Assembly: GCF_000931465.1 (NCBI RefSeq)
Contig: NZ_CP010892.1
Coordinates: forward strand, 6,223,388 to 6,287,387
Direction of reading: 5' to 3'
Origin: Pseudomonas sp. MRSN 12121
GTDB taxonomy: Bacteria; Pseudomonadota; Gammaproteobacteria; Pseudomonadales; Pseudomonadaceae
Length of the DNA stretch: 64,000 nt
Shown: positions 36,915 through 43,641 of the stretch, one piece after another
How positions within the stretch are numbered: the first letter of the stretch is position 1
Layout: every line of letters begins with the position of its first letter
The notes under the pieces: model-generated
The model's database searches: none
Told to the model about the DNA's origin: nothing
The model's input: the letters and a program-made list of their open reading frames with translations, nothing else
Translations under genes and position numbers: made by a program

Positions 36915-39605
36915 GTGAGCAACGTGACAAACCGCCGCCGGCCTGATTTCGACAGCATCTATAGCAACGAGGTTGTCGAGGCCCTGAAAAATGACCGGGA
37001 ACTGGACTTCAAGAGCATCAGCGAAAAGTCCATGCAGAAAGGCATTTGCCCCAACTGTGGCGAGCGCCGACTGTTCATCAGCGTCAAGAAACCATGGGTG
37101 CTGATGTGCAATCGGGAGAATGAATGCCGCTTCACCGAGAAGACCCGCGAGCGCTACAGCTACTTGTTCGAAAACCTCAGCGAACGTTTTCCCAGGACAC
37201 CAGAGAAACCCAATGCCACGGCCGACGCTTACCTGCAGCGCAACCGCGGCTTTGATATCAGCAAGCTGGCTGGCTGGTATGAGCAAGGCCGCCGCCAGTT
37301 GCCCAATGGCACCTGGGCCGACACGGTGCGGTTCGCACTGTTCAATGGCTATTGGGAACGCCTGATCGACGCCAAGGCTGTGGAGCTGCACGAAGGCAAG
37401 AAAGCCCACGTCAAGTACGGCACCGACTACCAGGGCAAAGGCTGGATGCCGCCTGGTATGACCATCGAGAAAAGCGATCGGGTGTATGTCGTGGAGGGCA
37501 TCTTCCACGCTATCGCTCTGTACCTCGCCGGGTTTAAGGCCATCGCCTCGATCAGCTGCGTCAACTTCCCCTGGGAAGTGGTCGAGGCCAATAAAGGCAA
37601 GTTGGTCACCTGGGTTATCGGTCTGGACGATGACAAGGCCGGCCATAAGTACATTCCCAAGTACCTGCGCCAGCTCCGCGACATGCGCGAGATTGGTTGG
37701 GTCGCCCTGGCCGGCGAGCAAGATTGGGACGACGTGTACCGGGACGGCAAGCTGGACGAGAACTTCATGGATGACGCCTGTTATCGCGGTCAACTGTTCA
37801 CAGCAGAGAGTTCGCGGAAACTTGCATACCTGGTCTACCTCCGTCGCCCTTCCGGGTTCTACCTGGTGGAGTTTCGCAACCAGCTGTTCTCTGTTCGCGT
37901 CAACCAGGCCGAGCTGACTAAAGCGCTAGGCGATGACAAGTTGGAGGGCAATCGAGAGATTTTCTACAGCACGTCACGCATCGCTCAAATATCCAACTGC
38001 ATTCCAGATCTGGACTACCTGGAAAAGGACAGCATCACCGGCGAGCAACGCTACCACTTCAGCTTTGCGTTTCCGGATCAGAGCAGGAACTGCCAGGCCG
38101 CCTTGTCGTCCGGAGCGATCGCAGATCCCCGCGGCTTCATCAAGGGCATGCTCGACTTCACACCAGGCGGAAACTTCGAAGGTGGCGCGCGCGAGCTGGC
38201 CATTCTCAAGGCGAAGTGGCTCAACGACGTGCGACGGCCTGTACGTACTGTTCGCAGCCTGCCTTTCCTGGGCTACGACGAGGACACCGGTACCTACTGT
38301 TTTCCTGAGTTTGGGTTCCAAGGCGGCCGCGAGTTGCCGGTGAACAACCATGGCTTTATCGAGGTAAAAGGCCAGGGCATCAAGACGGCACTATCCACCA
38401 TCAAGTTCGAGCGGGGCGAAGACTTCGATCCGTCCTGGTTCCCTGACTTCCTGGCGGTGAACGGCATGAACGGCCTGGGCGCATTGTCCTGGTGGACGGC
38501 TTCCCTGTTCGTCCAGCAGATCGCCAGCGAGCAAGCATCATTCGGTTTCCTGGAACTGACCGGCGAACCTGGTGCTGGCAAGTCGTCCTTGTTGCGGTTC
38601 CTGTGGCGGTTGCTAGGTCGCGAAAACATGGAAGGCACCAAGCCCAGCGGCTCAGGTGCAAGCATGGTCGGTTTGCTCCGAGCCTTCGCCGAGGTGAGCA
38701 ATCTCCCCATGGTGCTGATCGAGTCTGACCGGACCTATACGGACGCCCAGGGTCGTACCGTGACGGTGCAATTCACCTGGGACGACGTGAAACCCATGTT
38801 CGACTATCACGCCCAGCTGCGTGTAACCGGCGTAAAGACTGGAGGCAACGAGAAACGGGTGGACATATGGCGCGGTGCGCTGGCGATCTCGCAAAACGCA
38901 AGCGTGACCGGCGACGAGGCCACCCTGTCCCGCATCGTCCACTTCCACTGCACCAAGGACGGACACAGCCTGGCCCTCAAGCCTATGGCCGACCGCCTCA
39001 GAACCATGAAAGCAAAGGAGCTGGGTGGCTACCTCCGTCACTGCCTGACCAACGAAAAGCTTTGGCTGGAACGCTACTTCGACGCCTTCCCCCGGTTCGA
39101 GCGTCGGCTGATGGCGAATCCTGCAATCAAGGAAATGAGGATCTACCAATCCCATGCCCAGGTCATGGCGGCCGCCTTCGCTACGCAAGCCTTTTTCCCG
39201 GACTGGACCGATCGGGACACCGACTATCTGGCCGACCACATTGAAATGCGGGCCATTGATCGCCAGCAGCGATGCAAGTCCGAGGACTCCATGGCCGCGA
39301 AGTTCTGGCAGATCTACCACTACCTCAATGAGGACGTAGTGGCGATCAGCGACCGTGACGGCGACCGCGAAGAGATCCGCGAGACGTTGAATCACAGCAT
39401 CAACAAAGAACTGATCGCCATCAACATCGAGCACTTCCAGCAGCGCTGCAAGATGGCCGGTCAAGAAATGATCCCGGATGCCCTGATACGTAGCGCCTTA
39501 CCCAAAAGCACGACACACAAGTTCATCGAGACGCGCAGAGCACGCTCCCGCATCGAAAAACGACCTCTGAACCTGTGGTTCTTCAGCAAGCGGGAGGGCG
39601 GCTGA
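36915..39605 (+). CDS. Phage TOPRIM primase/helicase (replication protein)
   Basis: An 896-residue GTG-started protein. The N-terminal zinc-finger-like module has CPNCGERRLF and, 19 residues on, CNRENEC (about 45-75). A TOPRIM fold follows (VVEGIFHAIALYL near residue 193 and GLDDDKAGHKY near 237). A helicase ATPase carries Walker A GEPGAGKSSLLRF near residue 550 and a Walker B-like MVLIESDR near 595. It combines primase and helicase in one polypeptide, like P4 alpha, and is presumably the replication initiator of the phage. It is unlike the rolling-circle gpA/Rep of P2. The origin-like GTTCC array begins 76 bp after its stop. Confidence 0.85.
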   Translation: MSNVTNRRRPDFDSIYSNEVVEALKNDRELDFKSISEKSMQKGICPNCGERRLFISVKKPWVLMCNRENECRFTEKTRERYSYLFENLSERFPRTPEKPNATADAYLQRNRGFDISKLAGWYEQGRRQLPNGTWADTVRFALFNGYWERLIDAKAVELHEGKKAHVKYGTDYQGKGWMPPGMTIEKSDRVYVVEGIFHAIALYLAGFKAIASISCVNFPWEVVEANKGKLVTWVIGLDDDKAGHKYIPKYLRQLRDMREIGWVALAGEQDWDDVYRDGKLDENFMDDACYRGQLFTAESSRKLAYLVYLRRPSGFYLVEFRNQLFSVRVNQAELTKALGDDKLEGNREIFYSTSRIAQISNCIPDLDYLEKDSITGEQRYHFSFAFPDQSRNCQAALSSGAIADPRGFIKGMLDFTPGGNFEGGARELAILKAKWLNDVRRPVRTVRSLPFLGYDEDTGTYCFPEFGFQGGRELPVNNHGFIEVKGQGIKTALSTIKFERGEDFDPSWFPDFLAVNGMNGLGALSWWTASLFVQQIASEQASFGFLELTGEPGAGKSSLLRFLWRLLGRENMEGTKPSGSGASMVGLLRAFAEVSNLPMVLIESDRTYTDAQGRTVTVQFTWDDVKPMFDYHAQLRVTGVKTGGNEKRVDIWRGALAISQNASVTGDEATLSRIVHFHCTKDGHSLALKPMADRLRTMKAKELGGYLRHCLTNEKLWLERYFDAFPRFERRLMANPAIKEMRIYQSHAQVMAAAFATQAFFPDWTDRDTDYLADHIEMRAIDRQQRCKSEDSMAAKFWQIYHYLNEDVVAISDRDGDREEIRETLNHSINKELIAINIEHFQQRCKMAGQEMIPDALIRSALPKSTTHKFIETRRARSRIEKRPLNLWFFSKREGG

Positions 39606-39680
39606 AAAGTATGGGGCAGCTATGGCCAGGGGGGCTCTTAGGGATATCAATGGATTTTGTGCAAAGTCCCATGTTTTGTC

Positions 39681-40000
39681 TGGAACATTCGGAACATTTC
39701 TAGATTGATAATAAAAATATCAATAAATACAGGTAGTTAAGCAATAAAAAATGTTCCAGCAGTACCGGAACACACTGGAACACACCGGAACAAAATCCGT
39801 TCCGGCATGTTCCGGCAGTGTTCCGGCTGGGACTTTTCACCGAAACATGGCTACAGCCCTTATTCCACGTGGCCTGCAGCCATTTTCAGCAAAAAACATG
39901 TTCCGGCATGTTCCAGTAGTACCGGAACATTTTGAATTCGCTGGAGCCCCCGTAAATCAAGGGCTCCAGAAAACCAGCTTTCAAATGTTCCGGATGTTCC
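39681..40000. repeat. Dense GTTCC/GGAAC iteron array with AT-rich dyad, candidate phage replication origin
   Basis: Fourteen copies of the GTTCC half-site (eight forward, six reverse) in about 320 bp. They start at 39682, 39691, 39753, 39767, 39777, 39787, 39799, 39809, 39820, 39900, 39910, 39924, 39987 and 39995, with several neighbours exactly 10 bp apart. Two copies of a 23-bp near-palindrome (ATGTTCC, 9 nt, GGAACAT or close variant) occur at 39751-39773 and 39908-39930. An AT-rich stretch at 39700-39750 has the dyad TTGATA-N7-TATCAA. An array beside a helicase-primase gene plus an AT-rich unwinding region is the usual layout of an origin. There is no gene in 39606-40073. Confidence 0.7.
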
Positions 40001-40073
40001 GGACGTAAGAAGGGACTACACACGTTTTTATTTGCGCGGGGATTCCGCGTCACCACCAGAGAGAGGTAACACC

Positions 40074-40367
40074 ATGCAAGTTCAAGTCATATCCGGCGAG
40101 ATGGCCACCGGCAAAACAACGCGGCTCCGTGCCATTCAGGCCGAACTGGAACGCCAGGGCTTACCCGCTGAAATCCACGTCGGGGCGAACTGCACCACTC
40201 CCTACTTTGTGAACCTGGTCCGCGACCAGGCCATGACCGGAGCCAAGTACTTCCTGGCCGACGACTGCACCCAGTTTCAGATCAAAGCCGTCATGGAGCT
40301 GAAAGCACAGGGCCTGCGCTCCGGCATTCCATCCGACTTTGTCATGCACTTGGTGCGCCAAGCGTAA
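40074..40367 (+). CDS. Small P-loop protein of unknown function
   Basis: A 97-residue protein starting at ATG 40074 with GAGAGG upstream. It begins QVQVISGEMATGKTTRLRAI, a Walker A motif (GEMATGKT). ADDCTQFQIKAV is a possible Walker B-like DD. It is too short for a complete motor ATPase, so it may be a phage-specific nucleotide-binding factor. It is the first of five small genes transcribed together towards the terminator at 41,509. I do not recognise a function. Confidence 0.6.
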   Translation: MQVQVISGEMATGKTTRLRAIQAELERQGLPAEIHVGANCTTPYFVNLVRDQAMTGAKYFLADDCTQFQIKAVMELKAQGLRSGIPSDFVMHLVRQA

Positions 40368-40377
40368 GGGGGAACGA

Positions 40378-40629
40378 ATGATCATTCACTACAGCGCCAA
40401 TACCTTGGTCGGAGAGCTTCTGTTGCCCTCGACCTACGTCGATATGTGCACGCCCGAAGATCTCGCGGAACTCGCCGCCGCGTCCCATTGGCGGGACCAT
40501 CCAGAAGAAACCCCGATGCTCGTCACCGTAGTGCATTTGCAGAACGTGGACGGTCACGATTTGGGCTTTTATGAAGTGCGCAGTGAACAGCGCCAGGTAT
40601 TCACCGCCCGCCAATTGCGGCAGGTGTGA
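40378..40629 (+). CDS. Hypothetical phage early protein
   Basis: An 83-residue protein from ATG 40378, with AGGGGGAA upstream (strong ribosome-binding site). It is acidic, no known motif; GFYEVRSEQRQVFTARQLRQV forms its C-terminal end. It is 10 bp downstream of the P-loop gene, so co-transcribed. Not recognised. Confidence 0.55.
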   Translation: MIIHYSANTLVGELLLPSTYVDMCTPEDLAELAAASHWRDHPEETPMLVTVVHLQNVDGHDLGFYEVRSEQRQVFTARQLRQV

Positions 40630-40692
40630 ATGAAAGACGGTGTCGAGGAGTTGCAGCTCCCCGACACCAACCACCACAAGAGGAACAGCACA

Positions 40693-40989
40693 ATGCAAGC
40701 ACAGCACCCAAGCAGCAGCGAACACAAGGCTACCACAGCCCCTACCCAGCCAGCTGGCAACACGTTCAGACCGACGCGGCCGATGTTGGCCATGGCCATG
40801 ATCGGCGCCGCTCTGATCGGCTACCAGGTGCACAAGAGCCCCGACGCCCGGCAACACCTGGTCAACCTGGCGGACATGGCCTCAAGCCTGGGGGATCTAT
40901 CAGAACGGGATGCGGCCGTGGTCGCCGATCTGCTGGCAAAACCCATCATGCCGCCCCACATACAGGGAGAAACCCGTTATGTCTTTTGA
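40693..40989 (+). CDS. Small membrane protein, phage early region
   Basis: A 98-residue protein from ATG 40693, preceded by AAGAGGAA. The first 33 residues are Ser/Thr/Pro/His-rich and polar. One hydrophobic helix follows (MLAMAMIGAALIGYQVHK, about 35-52), then a polar tail. A single-pass inner-membrane protein with its N-terminus probably cytoplasmic. No family recognised; small membrane proteins here are often exclusion or host-takeover factors, but that is not shown. Confidence 0.5.
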   Translation: MQAQHPSSSEHKATTAPTQPAGNTFRPTRPMLAMAMIGAALIGYQVHKSPDARQHLVNLADMASSLGDLSERDAAVVADLLAKPIMPPHIQGETRYVF

Positions 40990-41257
40990 CCCCCAACAGA
41001 TGCCCTGCAGTAGAACCAAGCCCATCACCGCACACATGCTTGGGATCAGGCTCTGCACCGCGGCCCGCGAAGCCAACCTGGATAGAGAGGAAATGATTCT
41101 GCGCGCCTCGATCAATGATCAGTTGTCCTTTGAACTGACGGTGGAAAACTTCCAGGTCAATGACGACGGGGTTCTGATCATCACAGTCCCGGCGGAGGTC
41201 ATGGCCGGCACCATTGATACCGCCAATGCCGAACAGAAAAGGGGCGAGCCATGCTAA
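40979..41257 (+). CDS. Hypothetical phage early protein
   Basis: A 92-residue protein from ATG 40979, overlapping the previous gene by 11 nt and the next by 7 nt, which supports translation of all three. The central part has REANLDREEMILRASINDQ and ends with alternating strand-like segments. A Pfam-type family is not recognised. Small alpha/beta protein, cytoplasmic by lack of signal sequence. Confidence 0.5.
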   Translation: MSFDPQQMPCSRTKPITAHMLGIRLCTAAREANLDREEMILRASINDQLSFELTVENFQVNDDGVLIITVPAEVMAGTIDTANAEQKRGEPC

Positions 41258-41493
41258 TCGATGGCCAAATGATCGCTATCGACGACGCGCAGTACGAGAA
41301 CGTCCGTCAGCAGCTGCAACTGCCTGCAGGCTATATGCTGGTCGAAGCAACCCGAATGCTCATGCATCAAACCGGCAATGGACTGGTACAGATTCCGCTC
41401 CCGCTTGGCTACGTCGTCGGAGCATTCGAAAACCTGGAAGGGCATCGCCAGTACGGGGTTGTCGAGCTGACCAGGCTCAAACACCCCATCTAA
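41251..41493 (+). CDS. Hypothetical phage early protein
   Basis: An 80-residue protein from ATG 41251 overlapping the preceding gene end. It has no transmembrane segment, and contains LQLPAGYMLVEATRMLMHQ. It is the last gene before a strong terminator, closing the early operon. Not recognised. Confidence 0.5.
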   Translation: MLIDGQMIAIDDAQYENVRQQLQLPAGYMLVEATRMLMHQTGNGLVQIPLPLGYVVGAFENLEGHRQYGVVELTRLKHPI

Positions 41494-41508
41494 ACCAACA
41501 TCTACTTA

Positions 41509-41530
41509 GGGCGCTTCGGCGCCCTTTTTT
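41509..41530 (+). terminator. Intrinsic terminator of the phage early operon
   Basis: GGGCGC, a stable TTCG tetraloop, GCGCCC, then six T. It lies 16 bp after the last small gene and is one of the clearest terminators in the window. Confidence 0.92.
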
Positions 41531-42089
41531 GCGGCTGGCCGTACTGCAGGACGAGACATTGAGCAATGCTAATCTGATAAATAGCCGGATAAATCTGAAA
41601 TCATCTGACTGATTTAAAGATCGCGAAATGATTGCAAAATCGTACAACCCTAGTGAGAAAACCACCCACCCAACTTTGAAATGCAATCAATATATCGATA
41701 GAAAACATAACAATGACAACGACGCGCCAGGCTAAATACCTCGGTACAATATTATTATACCGACTCATTTCATATCGACACCTTCGTCACGCTGGCGCGG
41801 CGGCGTCTCCGCGCCCTTACATACTTACTTACTTACACATGTACGAAATTAAACTTTCCTGTATTCCTACAAGCCGTTACTCCACGATTCCGTTGGCAGG
41901 AGGGTCTAAAAAGCCAAGACGCCAGCAATTGCTAGGCAAAAGCAAGATCACTTGCGTGTCAGAAGCCTTACAAAAAAATAGTTCACAGGATTTTTTGTAT
42001 TTTTCAAGGGGGTTAAAAACCGCTTGACTCGCCAAATTTGATACCTAAACTTAAAACCATTCGAGAACAGCCAAACATGGACTTTTGCA
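41531..42089. other. AT-rich interval in the prophage with no convincing gene
   Basis: About 560 bp much poorer in G+C than everything around it, with oligo-A/T runs and a (CTTA)n-type tract near 41,817-41,836 (ACTTACTTACTTAC). An imperfect dyad around CGGTAC-AT-rich-TATACCG is at about 41,740-41,765. One 104-codon frame (41713-42027) is open but has no ribosome-binding site and a composition unlike the neighbours. This position between early genes and the late activator is where HP1-type phages carry variable cargo and cos; I could not identify a cos core. Confidence 0.5.
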
Positions 42090-42305
42090 ATGAGTGACGC
42101 CCAATCGAAATTGACAGAGCTGATTGATGACGTAGAGAACTTTGGTCATAAGTTCACGTTCTTTGTTCATGCCGTAAGTGGAGACTCACAACTATCAGGG
42201 CGCGCTCTTACGGGATTTCTTGAGTGCGGTTTAGAAAGCCTTGAACAGTTCAACGCCATTGAAGAGAAGCTGAAAAGCTACAGGGAAAATTGCATTCCCA
42301 ACTGA
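42090..42305 (+). CDS. Hypothetical protein, 71 residues
   Basis: A small acidic protein (MSDAQSKLTELIDDVENFG start) with a predicted helical N-terminus and FAVHAVSG-like middle read as FFVHAVSGDSQLSGRA. A TTGACT at about 42,024, with a weak -10 some 17 bp further, could be its promoter. Its 3' end overlaps that of the convergent ogr-like gene by 28 nt. No family recognised. It is the only plausible gene in the AT-rich interval. Confidence 0.45.
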   Translation: MSDAQSKLTELIDDVENFGHKFTFFVHAVSGDSQLSGRALTGFLECGLESLEQFNAIEEKLKSYRENCIPN

Positions 42306-42541
42306 TCGAATATTTCACGCTGCTTAGCCCGAGGCATGGCCCGAAGACGGTCGAACAGCAGGCGATCAACCGCCTGCGCCGACGGGCTCAACGTGTGAGA
42401 AAAAGTGAGGTTCGCAACCCATGTGTGCCCACAGTGGATCGCATCGGTGCACTGACAGTAGAGCTTCGCAAACTCATTCGACAGATCTTCACGCGACACA
42501 ATCCGCCCCTTGTTTCCACAAGCCTTGCAGTACACCCGCAT
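42278..42541 (-). CDS. Ogr/Delta-family late transcription activator
   Basis: An 87-residue zinc-finger protein. The N-terminus VYCKACGNKGRIVSRED gives C-x2-C, and LYCQCTDAIHCGHTW gives the second Cys pair, as in P2 Ogr. Ogr proteins bind a dyad upstream of late promoters and contact the RNA polymerase alpha subunit. Here it lies downstream of the portal gene on the same strand, so it would be fed by late transcription as well as its own promoter. The DNA site it should use in this phage is not known; two palindromes in the region are candidates. Confidence 0.85.
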   Translation of the reverse strand: MRVYCKACGNKGRIVSREDLSNEFAKLYCQCTDAIHCGHTWVANLTFSHTLSPSAQAVDRLLFDRLRAMPRAKQREIFDQLGMQFSL

Positions 42542-42580
42542 CCTCTCCCCTCCCCAAGGTTCCGTTTAAGGCACCATTTT

Positions 42581-42598
42581 GACACAACATCTTGTGTC
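42581..42598. promoter_or_regulatory. Dyad between ogr-like and portal genes
   Basis: GACACAA, CATC, TTGTGTC: a perfect 7-bp inverted repeat in the 80-bp space between the end of the portal gene and the start of the ogr-like gene. It could be an operator for the activator or part of a terminator; no T tract is present on the minus strand. Confidence 0.4.
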
Positions 42599-42621
42599 TT
42601 CAGTGAGTTACGCCCGCTAAA

Positions 42622-43641
42622 TCAAGGATTTTCTCCAGGCACCACGGGATCTCTCCAAGCAATCCGGCGATCGGGCCGCAATGTGTCGTTCAACTGGTTG
42701 AACAACTGACAGATCGGCCGGATCTCGTTACTGGTGTAAACGCGATCGATCTTTTCGATATCGCCAAAGCCGGTGCTGTTTTCCGGGATGATGCCGGCCA
42801 GCGCAGGGTTCATCCTCCAGGCAGCGATTACGTCATTGCGCGTGATGTTCTTCACCTTCTCCAGCTCGTCCTTGGCCTGGAAGTCACCGACCGGGATGAT
42901 CTGGATTGCCTTCTCCGTTCCGCCCGGGATGTTCACGAACATCGAGCGGAAGTTGCCCACGCCCTTACTCGCGCTGATCTGCTCGCGCAGGTTGTCCTCG
43001 TCTTCTTCCGATAGGTTCGCGTCGTTGGTGTAGAAGATGTACCCCGCATGCGCTCCGTTGCTGTAGTAGCGCCGACGGAACAGCGTCGCCGCCTCATTGA
43101 GTAGCAGCGACTGCATGCCGCCCAGGTATTCAGGGATCCCATATACATTCTGTTCGACGTCATAGTTAAGGACGTGCTCGATCTCGTCCTTGTCAAACTC
43201 GATCTCCTGCCCGTTCGGCTGCAGCATCACAAACCCGCCATCGACTTTGACGCGCATGTTGATGGCCGGCAGGTGCTCCAGCTCCATGACCTGGCCGAAC
43301 AGGTTGAAATGGCGCAGGAAATAAGCCTCGCCAAATACAACGAAGTCCAGGAAGGCAGGACCCGCGGTCGCGACACCACAGCCTTGGGACGGGATGAACT
43401 CACGCAACAACAGATTGCGCTTGAACCCTGGAATGGCGCCGTGATGAGCATTTGCGCGCAGCAGCTTGGCCAGGCCCTGACGCGATACTGGCGGCGTGTA
43501 GATCCGGCCGTTTTCGCTGGCGAAGACGCCCAGGTACTGCCCGATATTCTCTGTCAGCACCTGCTCCGGCGCTCCGAACGAGAACGCCCGTGTGGGCCTT
43601 GATTCCTGCTTTACCTGCTGCTTTTTTCGCTGTCTGGCCAT
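42622..43641 (-). CDS. Q: Phage portal protein (P2 gpQ / PBSX family)
   Basis: A 339-residue portal from ATG at complement 43639-43641. Family features include TRAFSFGAPEQVLTENIGQYLG at the N-terminus (cited here in parts: FSFGAPEQVL), PPVSRQGLAKLLRANAHHGA and the QNVYGIPEYLGGMQSLLLNEAA segment. Length agrees with P2 gpQ (344). Twelve copies form the DNA entry channel at one head vertex. Its first 242 nt are also read, in another frame, as the end of the terminase gene. It ends upstream of the ogr-like gene. Confidence 0.92.
   Translation of the reverse strand: MARQRKKQQVKQESRPTRAFSFGAPEQVLTENIGQYLGVFASENGRIYTPPVSRQGLAKLLRANAHHGAIPGFKRNLLLREFIPSQGCGVATAGPAFLDFVVFGEAYFLRHFNLFGQVMELEHLPAINMRVKVDGGFVMLQPNGQEIEFDKDEIEHVLNYDVEQNVYGIPEYLGGMQSLLLNEAATLFRRRYYSNGAHAGYIFYTNDANLSEEDEDNLREQISASKGVGNFRSMFVNIPGGTEKAIQIIPVGDFQAKDELEKVKNITRNDVIAAWRMNPALAGIIPENSTGFGDIEKIDRVYTSNEIRPICQLFNQLNDTLRPDRRIAWRDPVVPGENP

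Noticed and set aside
39606..40073. CRISPR-like interpretation of the GTTCC array
   Set aside because: Units are 5-8 bp, occur in both orientations at about 10-bp spacing, without spacers of constant length.
41713..42027. 104-codon frame in the AT-rich prophage interval
   Set aside because: No ribosome-binding site, composition unlike phage or host genes, no recognisable motif. Kept only as a note in the interval entry.
42542..42621. cos site near the portal gene
   Set aside because: Searched for a P2-like core (GGCGAGG...) on both strands; no match, only CT-rich sequence and a dyad.
43400..43641. Terminase tail as a real extra domain
   Set aside because: Composition (Arg/Ala/Gly) matches off-frame reading of the portal gene; reported as an overlap, not as a domain.
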